Positions 35,201 through 45,700 of a stretch of 64,000 nucleotides of DNA are shown one piece after another (the first letter of the stretch is position 1; every line of letters begins with the position of its first letter). The DNA lies in the NCBI GenBank assembly GCA_008694505.1, contig VZDJ01007755.1, positions 4,341,790 through 4,405,789 of the forward strand. Reading direction: 5' to 3'. The notes under the pieces are model-generated. The model did no database searches. It saw nothing but the letters and a program-made list of their open reading frames with translations, and was not told the origin of the DNA. The stretch comes from Cyanoderma ruficeps. Taxonomy: Eukaryota > Chordata > Aves > Passeriformes > Timaliidae. The position numbers were made by a program, and so were the translations under genes.

Positions 35201-37684
35201 AAATAACCTAAATTTTGCCCATGCTTCAGGAGTACTATGCAGAAAGGTGTTTAGTTGTGTATTGCTGGGGTTTGTGGCTACCTACCAGTCAAATGCCTTG
35301 TGCAAAGTATGCCTGTGCAGCAAAGCTGGTGGCTGCCAAGCTGCCAGCTTCTTGAGGGGTTTGTGTGAATCTTAATAAGTTTTGTGTTTTAAGAAATGAT
35401 TCACCAATTATCTAATCACTGAAAGCCTCATTTCGAATTAAGCTGAGGTGCCTCTGATTTACCTGGGATCTTAAGAGTAAAAAGCTGAATTCTGTCACAG
35501 AATTGCTACACACTCATGTATGAATTTATTTTTTTAGGCTCAGAAGCTATGAAAGTGTTGCTTCCTGTGTTCAGAAGTAGGTTTCAACTTTCACTTGTGC
35601 AAGGCAGCCTATCAATCGTTGCATCAGATATTTCCTTTGTATAGTAAAGGTAGCCTATCTGACAGGTTTTTTTTGGAAAACACAAAAATGTTAGCTATTT
35701 CAATACATAAACTTACACAAATGAATTGTTTCAATATGTATGATAAACTGCTAAAAAAACCACCCAAACTGCTTCAGTTTGTTCTTCCAGAGATTAAAAG
35801 AATTTAATTTGCTTGTTGTGCATACTGTGAATACTGACTAGTGATTATTTGGTAACTAATGCAAATATACTTTGAAAGAGCAAATTATTTTAAACCTTGC
35901 AGGAAAAAAAAAAAGTAAGTATATCATTATTTAAAACCTATACACAGGCTGTCAGTTTATTTCTGATACAGTCCATCTTTTTTTATCCCCTTTGTGCTAG
36001 CAGTCTCTTCAAGTAGACTTTAATTATTTTGGTGCGACCATCTTGTGCAAGTATTAGAAAGGGGAAAAAATAGAACATTCTAAGGTAATGTAGCAGATGC
36101 AACTAGCACGGGTCAATGTAATGTTACAGCACAGTAGGTGATGTCACTTGCTTTAACATAACACTCTGAGGGTTATCAACCAAATATTTTCCCTTTAAAA
36201 TAAGAATTAAACGTATGCTGTGCCATGATGTCTGTGAGCTGCCACAGATGAAGCAGCAGAAAGATACAACAGCTGCTTTGATGCATTCAGTCAGTATGGA
36301 GCCAAGGTGTCTGATAAATAGCAACTTAAACACTAACTGCTCATCAATGAGCACTTCAGTCAGTCAGAACTTAACCAGAGGGGACTGTTTAGCTGATCAC
36401 ACGGAGAAAAACATTCTTTGCTTTTCAGCACTTTTCTCTAATTATTTACAGTTGATTCCATCCTTCTTTGACTTCTAAAGTGTAAGCAAATTTTTCTTTT
36501 GTGGCGAGAGAGTCTAATATTTGTGCACTAAAATGCGAGTCTTAGTTTTTTCTGTTACTCAACCACACTTTTGTAACCATGTGCTTTGAGACATACAGGA
36601 ACACCTTAACAATTAATTGGGAGCATTTTCACATGGTATGTTTTTTAATTGTGGGACTTCTGTTTGTTTTTCAGTCTCGAAGGAATCTTTGTGAAGAAGC
36701 CTTGTTGAAAATTAAAGGTGTTATTAGTTTTACCTTTCAAATGGCTGTTCAAAGGTGCGTGGTCCGAATTCGCTCAGATTTAAAAGCAGAGGTAAGTGCT
36801 TTGTAACCCTCCAGACCCTCACATTACTGCATTCTGTTGCACTGAGCTCTTGCCTTTTTCCTGTGTATTTGTAGGCTCTGGCAACGGCAATAGCATCAAC
36901 CAAAGTTATGAAGGCACAGCAAGTTGTGAAAAGTGAAAGTGGTGAGGAGGTAGGATCTGTATCTTTCTAAACACCAATTGTTACAGCTCAGCTCTGTCTT
37001 AAATATCAGCACCTCTGTGCCCATAACATGTGACAGTAGGCAAATTTTTTTAAGCATGAGTGCTACACATCCAGTACAAGGGGAATCAAAGATATCCTAT
37101 GTCAGGATATGAATCCATAGAACAGTTATGCAGAAGTTATTGTTCAGAAGAAGGACAAAAGTACTGTAATTGATTTTCTCCATAATGATATGAAAAGGGT
37201 CACAATGAACGTGGTGGATTTTCTTGGCTGGAGTTGCTGATGAGCTTTTGTTTCACAGTTACTCTAAAGTGTAGTCTGTATTTACTTGATCCTTTCTCTT
37301 CCCTATTAAGCCAAAGCTTTTCTTGTGTATCTTCTAAGCAAAGTAGGTTCCATTTGTGTTCTTGCTCTGTCGGGCACTGGGGAGGACTCTCACAATGTGC
37401 ATCCCTGTCACCCTGAACATGTATATATTATAACTTTGATTCATTCTTTTAAGTTACATTTGACATAATTTTGATCTGTTGTGTTTTGCCAGATGCTAGT
37501 TCCGTTCCAAGATACTCCAGTGGAAGTAGAGCAGAACACAGATCTACCTGAGTATTTGCCAGAAGACGAGAGCCCTACTAAGGAACAGGACAAGGCAGTG
37601 TCCCGTGTTGGGTCACACCCAGAAGGTGCAGCAAGCTGGCTCAGCACAGCAGCAAACTTTCTATCAAGATCTTTCTACTGGTGA
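8094..37684 (+). CDS. ARMC1: ARMC1, armadillo repeat-containing protein 1 (six coding exons, 279 residues)
   Basis: Joined exons 8094-8267, 12323-12414, 33205-33394, 36675-36791, 36875-36949 and 37493-37684 give one open frame, with GT..AG borders and matching phases throughout. The product begins [10 protein letters not shown] and ends NFLSRSFYW; mammalian ARMC1 is about 282 residues and nearly identical in order. An armadillo repeat lies near residues 35-80. Residues about 136-207 resemble an HMA-like ferredoxin fold but lack a CxxC metal site. An acidic linker (about 220-248) leads to a hydrophobic, aromatic C-terminal tail. In mammals ARMC1 is cytosolic and mitochondrial, linked to DNAJC11 and the MIB/MICOS bridging complex, and its C-terminus is needed for mitochondrial association; it affects mitochondrial distribution. 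The start was chosen at 8094 because it matches the mammalian MNS start and has A at -3. An in-frame ATG at 8076 would add six residues. Confidence 0.96.
8640..8960 (-). mobile_element. Degraded CR1 LINE fragment
   Basis: An antisense CR1-like order is visible: GGTTGGAAACAACC, GTAGTCCAATCCCACCCCC, then a segment on failed crossing of CACACTGTTCCAGC and later GCCCATTTCTTCTTGTTC. It is more diverged than the other copies, and its limits are approximate. Confidence 0.6.
11795..12145 (-). mobile_element. Degraded CR1 LINE fragment
   Basis: Antisense CR1-like blocks are seen: GGGACTTCTGGAAGTCATTCACTTCAG at the left, then CATCTGTTCCAGTG, TTCCCTCTTGTCTGCTG and CAGTCTCTCAGCCTTTTCTCC at the right. 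The copy is old, with indels and no frame. Confidence 0.65.
12323..12414 (+). CDS. ARMC1: ARMC1 coding exon (residues 59-88 and part of K89)
   Basis: This 92-base exon lies between CTTTTAG and GTAAGT. It encodes [16 protein letters not shown] and [14 protein letters not shown], completing the armadillo repeat. It ends with two bases of the lysine codon (phase 2), which the first base of the next exon completes. Confidence 0.95.
13479..14025 (-). mobile_element. CR1 LINE fragment with RT C-terminal remnants
   Basis: The antisense CR1 order is clear: CAGAATATTAAGGGATTGGGATG, CTAGACCAGGTTGCTCAAGG, CACCCACAGCCTCCCTGGG, then CTGAACAGCCCAAACTTCCTCAG and TGGCTGTCCTCTGGAC. The minus strand gives broken peptides such as [11 protein letters not shown], typical of the CR1 ORF2 tail. 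Confidence 0.9.
16205..16425 (-). mobile_element. CR1 LINE 3'-end fragment
   Basis: It begins AGTCATAGTATCGTAGAG and continues GGTTGGAAGGGACCTTAATGATC, AACCCCCTGCC, GGGCAGGGACACC and CACCACCCTCACAGTAAAG in antisense order. The minus strand encodes a [25 protein letters not shown] stretch of CR1 ORF2, truncated. Confidence 0.92.
17340..17860. promoter_or_regulatory. Candidate homeodomain-rich noncoding element in intron 3
   Basis: This high-complexity, non-repeat segment contains several TTAATTA/ATTAATTA cores (17376-17383, 17736-17742, 17749-17755, 17833-17839). Such clustering is common in developmental enhancers, but A+T-rich introns produce such cores by chance. Function is unproven. Confidence 0.25.
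20038..20400 (-). mobile_element. Possible LTR remnant of an endogenous retrovirus
   Basis: The block is more G+C-rich than its surroundings. On the minus strand an AATAAA (20119-20124) is followed about 85 bases later by CCCACCAAACA ending at 20038, which resembles an R-U5 end. I could not identify the other terminus, a target duplication or any internal gene. It may instead be unique sequence. Confidence 0.25.
24429..24457. repeat. Perfect 11-base inverted repeat, 7-base loop
   Basis: ATCCTTATGTT at 24429-24439 pairs with AACATAAGGAT at 24447-24457 across the loop ATTGACC. The sequence flanking the hairpin does not extend the stem. Confidence 0.85.
26239..26291. repeat. Direct duplication of a 21-base word
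   Basis: Units at 26239-26259 and 26271-26291 differ at one base. Each begins with the palindrome GAGCTGTAGCTC. The copies are 11 bases apart. Confidence 0.85.
26288..26390 (-). mobile_element. CR1 LINE 3'-end fragment
   Basis: ATATCCTGAGTTGGTGGGAATC followed by CCCATTGAGTTCAGCTCTTGGC matches the antisense end of a CR1 subfamily. It is short and diverged. Confidence 0.6.
26925..27112 (+). mobile_element. CR1 LINE 3'-end fragment
   Basis: In sense order it shows GGAACAGGTTGCCTAGGGAAGC, GGGCCAGGTTGGATGAAGCTC, GCAGGAGGGTTGGAACTAG, CTCTTCCAACC and a final GTGATTCTATGA. Confidence 0.93.
27522..28755 (-). mobile_element. Long CR1 LINE copy with reverse-transcriptase remnants
   Basis: This is the longest CR1 copy in the window, about 1.2 kb. 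Its 3' end is at the left (CACAGAGTCACAGGGGGATTG). Moving right, it covers the ORF2 tail and then reverse-transcriptase text. The minus strand gives [27 protein letters not shown] and [19 protein letters not shown], which are familiar CR1 RT/ORF2 pieces. Frames are broken by deletions and stops, so it cannot make a full protein. It lies antisense to ARMC1 in intron 3. Confidence 0.92.
29971..30165 (-). mobile_element. CR1 LINE 3'-end fragment
   Basis: It starts AGTCATAGAATCACAGAACAG, continues GGAAGGGACCTCAGAAGATG, and has CTTGAAAACCTCCAGCAATGG and a TTGTTCCAATGATCGATCG segment. The right-hand G+C-rich piece (30170-30360) is not clearly CR1. Confidence 0.9.
30606..30832 (-). mobile_element. 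CR1 LINE 3'-end fragment
   Basis: It begins ATCATAGAATTATAGAATAG and continues GGGCTGGAAGGGACC, AACCCCCTGCTCTGAGCAGGG and a diverged body ending near ATTGAGATAC. It is only 440 bases from the previous fragment, in the same orientation. Confidence 0.92.
31260..31320. repeat. Interrupted TG microsatellite
   Basis: Two TG runs (around 31264-31275 and 31295-31312) are separated by a short non-TG spacer. A TATA-rich stretch follows at about 31585-31616. Confidence 0.8.
33205..33394 (+). CDS. ARMC1: ARMC1 coding exon (K89 to S152)
   Basis: This 190-base exon lies between TTCTTTAAG and GTAAGG. Its first base completes K89, followed by [19 protein letters not shown] and [20 protein letters not shown], ending HIDGLDDS. 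It links the armadillo repeat to the start of the HMA-like fold. Mammals have T where S152 stands here. Confidence 0.96.
33395..36674 (+). other. ARMC1: ARMC1 intron 4
   Basis: The donor is GTAAGG and the acceptor TTTTTCAG. It contains a weak, ancient CR1-like stretch (33830-34060). A complex non-repeat segment at 36040-36480 resembles conserved noncoding sequence by eye. No other exon is recognised. Confidence 0.9.
33830..34060 (-). mobile_element. Possible ancient CR1/L3-type fragment
   Basis: The order CAGGGCCATGTTTGCCTTTTTACGGCTGC, then CACAAGTGCCC and TTTTGTACCC, parallels the antisense central CR1/L3 text. Divergence is high and the call is by eye. Confidence 0.35.
36675..36791 (+). 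CDS. ARMC1: ARMC1 coding exon (residues 153-191)
   Basis: This 117-base, phase-0 exon encodes [39 protein letters not shown]. It forms most of the HMA-like alpha/beta unit. The borders are TTTTTCAG and GTAAGT. Confidence 0.97.
36792..36874 (+). other. ARMC1: ARMC1 intron 5, 83 bases
   Basis: A very short intron with GTAAGT donor and TTTGTAG acceptor. Its polypyrimidine tract (TTGCCTTTTTCCTG) is clear. Confidence 0.95.
36875..36949 (+). CDS. ARMC1: ARMC1 coding exon (residues 192-216)
   Basis: This 75-base, phase-0 exon encodes [19 protein letters not shown] and SESGEE, the last helix of the HMA-like unit and the start of an acidic linker. The donor is GTAGGA, weaker than the others. Confidence 0.96.
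36950..37492 (+). other. ARMC1: ARMC1 intron 6
   Basis: The donor is GTAGGA and the acceptor is TTTTGCCAG. No repeat or extra exon is recognised. Confidence 0.93.
37493..37684 (+). CDS. ARMC1: ARMC1 last coding exon (residues 217-279 and stop)
   Basis: It encodes [40 protein letters not shown] and the tail [17 protein letters not shown], with TGA at 37682-37684. The acidic, proline-containing linker precedes a compact hydrophobic tail. In mammals the C-terminal region is required for mitochondrial association. Confidence 0.97.
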   Translation: MLVPFQDTPVEVEQNTDLPEYLPEDESPTKEQDKAVSRVGSHPEGAASWLSTAANFLSRSFYW

Positions 37685-38398
37685 CTTGTATTTGGTGTTG
37701 AAAGACTGTGTGAATGAACCAACAAGGGGGCCAGTTTTCCATTGGTGTGGTGAACTGCCAAGTGCAATTTGCAATAAATCATCACGGAAATTTTAGATTA
37801 AGCAAACGTATGCTGCATTTTACATTTTATTGGACGTTTAGCCTGATAGGACAGGGCTCAAAGGACAGAGGCCTCCAATCAAAATGTTCCTTCATTAGTT
37901 TTTCCTGTAGGTTTTATTGCTTCACTTTTTAAAAATGGGTCCACTGTTATATACCAAATGTTAATGCTATACCTATAGAGCTTTAAGTTAAGTTTGACTT
38001 CACATGAAACACATGGTAGAGAGAATCCATTCAACTCGTCTCAGGGCCTCTGTGAAAGAAAATTCTTAATAGCTCCCGTTGTACATTGAATGAAATGCCC
38101 TTTTCATTTGTACATCCCTCTGGACTAACATTGTTTTGTTCAATTTTCTAGATTTTGACTCCAGAGAAAAATACAGTCTGCCTCTTTTTTTTGGCCTTTG
38201 TTTTTGCCAGCCGTGTTCACAGCACGAGCACGAGGATCCCCTTTTGCTGTTAAACTAGAATCACTACAGACTTGAAATGTGTAACCGTTTCATTTATATT
38301 GATTTTTTTTCCCAGCCTGCCCTCAACCATTGGAGTGCTTAAGATAAGAAAAAAAGGGACTGAAAAAATACAAATATGTATACATACATTGTACAGTA

Positions 38399-38476
38399 AA
38401 TAAACTAGAACATATTTGTAATGATGGGTGTGACTGACTGATATAAATATATATATACATATATATAACTAATAAA
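38399..38476 (+). terminator. ARMC1: Candidate proximal poly(A) signals
   Basis: AATAAA occurs at 38399-38404 and 38471-38476, on either side of a TA-rich simple run (38440-38470). Use would give a 3'UTR of about 0.7-0.8 kb. Confidence 0.4.
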
Positions 38477-39245
38477 TACCACTGACTTCTGTTTAGGCTA
38501 GCTGGGAAGACTAGCAGAAAAAGCTGTGGTCTAATCTAGTGATAACCCATTGCAGCTCTGCCTGCAGAGAATAGAGGAATGTAGAATATATTTGATTAAG
38601 AAATGGTGTTTACTGTTAGGAAATATTTAATGGTAACTAAAACTTTAAACTTGAACTGTAAAGCAGGACAGAATGCCTCTTATGCCACAGTGCCACAACT
38701 CGGAAATTTTGACTCTTTGTTTGTTTTTTCCCTAACAATCCCAATACGCAATTACTGTTTCCTCCTAATGTCTTTCATGAGACTCCCATGGGAATACATC
38801 AGCTTGGCTTAAAACCAGATGCAAACAATTGGCCTTTCCCTGTAACTTACAGACAGTATAAGTTTAAAGGTGTCTTAGTAATTCCTGTGAGCAGAAGTGA
38901 TAATAAAAGCCAAACTTCTGTAGGTAGAGAATAACATATATCTGAGCTGTTAGTAAACACTGTGCGTGAGAGGATTCAATACACAGTGCTTGAAAGCTGC
39001 AGTGCCCCTGCTTTGTTGCACCAGAGAAATACAGCTGAGAACTTTGAAACATGTTACAAACATCATTATACAGTGCTTTTTTGTGGTAACGTATTTGCTA
39101 TAATATGAATCATATTTACCACTTGGAGACTCAGAAAAGAAGTTTAATGCATCGAAGCTATTCTCCCGTGCCTATGCACAAGGAATAAATAAGAAAACCC
39201 ACGGGCTGCCATAGTGCTACAGAAATGCTGAGGATATGATAATGT

Positions 39246-39301
39246 NNNNNNNNNNNNNNNNNNNNNNNNNNNNNNNNNNNNNNNNNNNNNNNNNNNNNNN
39301 N
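39246..39301. other. Assembly gap, 56 N
   Basis: The run of N is followed directly by a poly-A stretch, so the gap probably reflects a homopolymer or a local assembly failure. The true length is unknown. Confidence 0.99.
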
Positions 39302-39735
39302 AAAAAAAAAAATACAAAATCTTGTTGGCAGACTAGATGTCTCATGATTTTTTAATATATCTAGTTTATTTTTGATTCAGGTTTACACGCACAGGTTGAG
39401 AATACAGGCTTTTCAGGGCATGTATTGCTTTAAATATGTAATGCTATTCATATTGCTGTCTAGAGTGTTACAGTACCAAATGTGTTTGAAAAGTCCTCTG
39501 TTCTATAGCCATGAATGCAGAGTTTTGTTTTTCTGCATTAACATCTGTTTGCATTTGCATTACTGCACATCTATTTACTAAAAGACTACACCCTTTGGAT
39601 ATTAATGGTTCAATACCAGTAGGTATTACAGTTTGTTTGTGCATTTGGTCTGTAGGTGTGCTTTTATGACAGTATTGCAGCTCTTGTAGAACAGTTTAAG
39701 GCATCTGTAAAAGTTTTTGAAATACATTGTAAAAT

Positions 39736-39741
39736 AATAAA
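39736..39741 (+). terminator. ARMC1: Candidate distal poly(A) signal of ARMC1
   Basis: AATAAA is preceded by TGTAAAAT and followed within about 35 bases by a GT/T-rich stretch. This is the best-formed poly(A) site in the region by eye. Confidence 0.5.
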
Positions 39742-39760
39742 GGATAATATAACTAAACAA

Positions 39761-42700
39761 AGCATGACCGGTGCCTTTTTACGTGTCTAAAGAAAATCTG
39801 GTGCCTTCTTAAATGTTATGGCATTCTTTTAAGCTACTTGTGGTTTTAGAAGTGTATTCATCTTTAATTTGGCTGAGAGGAATGCAGATGTCCAGTCACA
39901 GTGAGTCCTTTGCTGTGTGTCACAGCAGGGCTTTTGTATATGTGTAGAACATGCTTACATTTCAAACAAAGTTTTTTGTAAAAAGTGAGTAAGCAGATGG
40001 TTCTCGAGGATATTATCTCAAATTCATTCTTAGGGGGTTTTTTGGACATTAGCTTTTTTTTATAATAATTGATGCTATGTAGGTCATATTTCATTAGGGA
40101 AATTAAGAAAAATCAACACTTCTGGAGAAATTTCTTTGATAAAACTGGGGGGGAAGTCATAGCACAGACTCATTAATTTTATGCTTATACTTTTTCGGAG
40201 GTTAGACGAAGAATAAGAAAACCCTTTTGCTCTGACCTAAGGATATGACAAACCACCAAAAACCTGCAAAATTAGAGGCTTCTATAAAGAAGCTGAACTG
40301 GGAGTCGTGGCACTGGTATTGCTTTGCAGTGTTGCAGAGTACTCATTTGCCAAGGAAGTCACTGCTTACATCATGGTGGAAGCTCCTGAATTGTCCTAAG
40401 GTTATCACTGTGTAGAGCATAATGGAATAATCGCTACCGTGTTTCCTCATAAGAAGAATAAATGCTGATGGGATAGGTAGAGGCAAAATTGAGGCTCATA
40501 GCTGTGCCTCTGTGAGCAGCTGTCAAAGCACTGTAAGCATTCTGCAGTACATTGAAATACATTATACTCTGGCTTTCCCACTCCAAATCACCTATGGCTT
40601 ATTCTGTACAAAAATAGCTGATGTGGCTGAGTTTTGCCACAGGCTGTGTAAGCTGGTGAGGGGGGTACTGTGTGGGGCTAATTTGGAAGAAAACACTGAC
40701 TACCTAGGCAGATGCAAACTGGCAGGTGTGAAGTACTCCTGTAACTGCCTGCAATGTAAAATAAAATGTGGGTGCGCCTTTTTTGCCTCTGACAACGTTT
40801 GAGCTGTCAACTAGCAGAGTTTAAAAACACACCTAATAAAAATTAGCAGCACCACTCCTTCCCTTATTCCCTTGGCAGAAGGCTGGATCACATAGTCTTT
40901 CCTGTTTCTTTGTCTGTACCGAATTATTCTGAGTTCCTAAAATGTTAACAACCCATGTCTGTTAAAATTAAGGGTTGAAAGCAGATAAGAGATGAGAATA
41001 ATGTCTCAACCCATCTCTGATGCTGATTGTAATTCTTCAGGAAAAGTTGAAAGCACATGATCTGGCAAAAGGGAGAGAGTGCAGGGGTCGCTGGAGACTT
41101 CTTCAGTGAGGTACGCATCTAATTAGCCCCAGGGGTGACTGCCTGTTGAGATTTCTGCTCTAAAGCTTAGTATAAAGCTATTAGAAAAATAAATTGTCCT
41201 ATTTGTAGTTTACAGAGGGCAGGCAATGGTCTTTGTTTAGCCTGCATTGCAGGTTTTGAATAGGGTTGAAAAAAGCTGGTGTAAATTTGCAGTTCTTTGC
41301 ATGTACATAGATAACACTTGGAGAGCAAGGTGAGATGTCACATGTGCCACATCAGAATTATGTTCTTTTAAAGTTTCTTGAAGTTACTGTTCATTTATGT
41401 GCATGTTGCCCTATGCAAGTGACTGCAAGAGTTAGAACTTCCTCTGTGGAATAAATTAAGATCCTTTAAAGCCGTTAAAAGTCTCAAGATACAAACACAT
41501 CTCAGAGGAGATGCACACTGTTAACAGATTTTTGTGCCAGTTGTCATGGTAGAAGTTGTTTATTATGTTAGGATCTGAAGGCCGCTGTCTGGATTGAGTT
41601 CCCAGCAGCCCTCTCTCTTCGTGGCAACCAAGATAAAGAACTTGGTAGCTAAATAATTTCTGCAGTGTTTGACTTGCCCAGTGGCTGCAGTTCAGGTTGA
41701 TCAGCCAGTTCGGCTTGTGCTACTCTGAATGTTATTTCTAAGGAGCTGAATAAAATCACAAGCGAAACCAAACTTCTTATGTCAAAAGCACTTCTGTGCC
41801 TGCAGTGCATGGCAAGATGTCTGACTGGCATAACAAAGGTCTTTTAAGTAGCAGTTACAGAAATCTGAATACCATAGACTCACTGTATGACAGGAGTGGT
41901 GTTTTCATTTCCTATCAGAGCACCGAGTTAAGCTGGGGGTACTGTTTGCGGTAATACTTTGCTGTTTCAAACCTCTTCTCTCTGAGGTCCCTCAGGGTCA
42001 TGGCATGCTAACCCACCGGTGCAGGGAATTGCTGTGTCAGCTTCTGTGTGGGAACTGCCCCTCTGGATGTTTGCTGGTGAAAGGGGAGGGTGAGATCCTT
42101 TGTGAGCCCATGGTGAGCTAGCAGGGAGCAGCTGGCACACTGTTCACACCTAAGATCCCACAGACACGTGAACATACATAACACAAGGTCTTTTAAAAAG
42201 GGGTTTTCTACTGGCCTGATTTTACAGACTGCACAACAGAATCTGTTTACCCAAATTGCTCAGGAATCCTGGGAAGTGCAAAATTTTGTGAGCTGTCTCT
42301 GATCCTTAGTTCATGCTTCATAAATAAACTGAAACGCCTTCTGTTTTAAGACGGACCTTTGCACTATCAACTTCTCTGGGCTGGAGTAGGAGAGTCAAAC
42401 CTTTAAAAGGTTCCAAACTTGCCTTATTGAGTTATACATTTGCTCCACCAGGATGTTGAAATGCATCGTGTAAAGCCAATTTTCATCTCAAGATAGTTCT
42501 TACTGATTAGCTGAAGTTCTCGGTAGCAAAGAACTTTTGGTAGCAAATACTCTTTTGAATTTAAAAAAAAAGAAAAAAAAACAGCTATCTTTGCATATGG
42601 TGTATTTCAAAAGCTTTGCACAACATGATCTATTTCAGCAGTCCTGCCTGCCTAAGTTATGTGCTGCTTTCACTGGAGTTAAACACCACCCTGACTGTAG

Positions 42701-45700
42701 TATTTGTGCTCTTTCCAGCAATTAATGTTATTAGTGGGCTTTAATATTTAATGTTTCTCTTAGGAGGTGTTGTCTTCCTTCCAGTCTCCCCATATACACA
42801 GTATTATATATCTTATAGAAATGTGTTTCTTTTTAATTACTTTCAAGAGCATGTTTTGGTTAAACTCCCTTCCTGCCCCTGTGTATAGCACAGGTGGAAA
42901 GTGATAGCACACCAAAGTGTCCCTTTTGTGGTATGAGCTTTTGGCCATGCTTCCTTTACTGGGCAGGTATCCATGGTGTATTGTTTTGTATTTAACTTTA
43001 AAGGGTAGGTAGATGATCCAGCACAGTCAGTCCTGGTTTTGGGAAGGCTGGAAGGAAGCTGGAAGGCAACTGACAGGCAAAGAGACTTTCCATCTGCAAA
43101 AGGCTGCTCCTCCTGGCCAGAGGAATAACACTAATTCAGCTTTACATGAGACTGTCTAAAGGCAAGGATTTAATTTGCATTACTGCAAGATTATTTTTTT
43201 TTTCCTGAATAAAAACTTAAACTGCCATAATGGATTTTTGATTGCAAATCCCTGTAGTATTCATATGGAAGTCCCAAATTCAATATTGACGATGCTATTC
43301 AGGTTCACAATCTCAGTATAGAACTAGAAACTTATATGTTGTCCTTGGGTTTCATGGCTTTACCTCCTTTGCTACAACAAATACATGCTGTAATGTTTTA
43401 GCAAATAACCTTTATTGTTTATACACTGTAATTCAGTGGGATGTAGTAAATGGCATATTTTAAGGAGTCTATTTCTTTGCATATAAAATACCTGTAAAGC
43501 TTACTGAAGGTGAAGAGTGGCTACTACTTAGCTCTCAATTGTTGGCTACATTACTGAAACAATGAAGATATATCACCCCCTATAATAGGGAAATAGCAGC
43601 CATTTAACATAGGTGAGCATTAACTCTGTCATTTAGGCTGCTGGAGCAATCTTATTGTTATAGTCAGTGTAGCTGCTTTTGTTTCTCCATATGTGTAGAT
43701 GTTCTGGTGTATAAAATGCATTGCTGTTTGTAACAGTAAATTATGCGTGCTCGAAGGATACTCCTGCTGTTTAATTGAAATTATAGCCGAACCTTTCAGC
43801 AGCCTAAGCAAATACAAAATAAATGACTGGCTTTTGAAACCTTTTTCACTCTTATAGCTTCAACAATGAAAATTCTCTGCCACTCTACAAAATTTTTTTC
43901 TAAGAAAAAAAAGTAAATAGGTTTTTTGTATATAAGCCTTCACTGTGAAAACAGCTTCTTGAAACGTAATTTCACAGTGATTATTATCAAATAGGTGTGT
44001 GTTGCCCTCTTCAAAGCTAGGAACCTGTAAATGAAAGCTGGCAATGACTAGTTCTTCACCTGGGATGTCTCAGAAATCATGCCCTCTCTAATATTATGTT
44101 TGTAGTTCATATTTGTGTGAGTGGCTAAAGAAGTTAAGAATGTCATATTGTGCTGTTGTCCTTTTTATTCAGCCTTCCACACACACCACCCCCAGTGTAA
44201 TGAACCTGATGCAGGTAAAGCTAAATAGTCAGTTGCAATTCAATGAATAAAGGGTCTATGATTTTATTATGAAATTAGGAAAAGGAAAGGATAGTTATTA
44301 GGGTAAAGCACCAAAAATAGCTTTAGAAATTTTAAAAATCATAATGTGTCTAAATTTTTAAAAATGCTTTTCTGAAACACTGTTAATAATATACATAGGG
44401 CAGCATGACGCAGACCTGTCTGTAGAATGGATGGATATCTGGTTAACTACAGTGAGAGCTACACCTGGCTATTATTTCTGAAGACCTTAAATGTGTAAGA
44501 GTTTCCTGCATAATTTAAATTAATTGAGTAGGAAGAAGAGAAGGAAAAAGCCTAATGCCACAGAATGAAATGAAAGCTTGAATGCAGCCCAGCCCTTCCT
44601 GGTCCATTTCTGTCTTTCATCCCAACATCGCTAGGCTGCAGCGGGGTCTGTGAACAGAGATGTTGGCAGGAACATCTCATGTGAGACTTGCACTAAGTGG
44701 AAAATGTTGTTGTTCCCATTAGCTCTGAGGTACTTCAATCTACCAGTAATGATAGCTCATAAAGACCCAAATTCTGAAAATGAGGTTTTATCTTTAGAAA
44801 CCCCCTTTTGACCACCAAAACATTAGCCCTCTAGGACCAGTGTTTCTTCTGCAAGGACAATGTCGTGCTATTTTGGCTAAACAACAGTACAGTTGTCCGT
44901 GTGTCTGGCTTGTTGGACAGTCAGCCACCATCAGGGAAGAGAGAGAGGGTGGTCTTTAGATAAATTTTCCTTTTGGAGATCTGTAAGGAGGCTTAAGTTT
45001 AGCCTTCATCTGTGTGCTATGTGCCTGCCTCTGAAGAGATGTGTACTTAAATGCCATTCCTTCCTTCAGGATAGGAACACCCAAACCCCAAATGCCTCAC
45101 TGAATTCTGAACCCTGAGCCAGCTCTCAGCTGCTGGGTGATGGGTTTAGGGTCATCTAAATGGATGATAGGAGGTACCCAGCAAACTTCCAATATCTGGT
45201 CCCAGTGACTACAGCCCATCTCGAGTACCCACCTACTCCTAGACTGAAACGGCAGCTGGCATCAGCTACTCAACCAATCCAATTTACTTTCAATCACACC
45301 ATTACTACAACCTCCCTCCTCCATCTGTGTAAACATATGTCTTTGTTAAACACCACCATTTGTACAGGATAAAAATTGTCAATGCTGACAAAAATGCCCC
45401 CACATAATGCTGTTGTGATTGCAATGTTGTCCTTAAGCTGATTTTAAAAAAGTCTGTGAGCTGATCAACATCTTCCACTGCTATTAGTGGGAAACTTTCT
45501 TTGATAGGAATAAATAATGTAAAAATGTTTTTATTTCATCCATGGGAGATGTGCACTCACTTTCCTAAGACAAAAATCTTATAAGCCACTTATTAATTAT
45601 TGGTAGCAGTTTGCAGTGCCACTGTAACATCCCAAAGCAATGGCTGTTCCATGAATAGTTTTTTCTAATAATAGTGGCTTGGCAGGAACATGTTTCCTTC

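Larger units (their letters stand above)
37685..39760 (+). other. ARMC1: Probable ARMC1 3'UTR
   Basis: After the stop the sequence is A+T-rich with no repeat. AATAAA signals lie at 37773, 38399, 38471, 38902, 39184 and 39736. The last is preceded by TGTA motifs and followed by a GT/T-rich stretch (GGTGCCTTTTT), so it is my choice for the distal end. The actual end could be earlier, and an N gap interrupts this stretch. Confidence 0.5.

Noticed and set aside
43940..43980. microRNA precursor
   Set aside because: The stem is only 11 pairs and does not extend, too short for a precursor.
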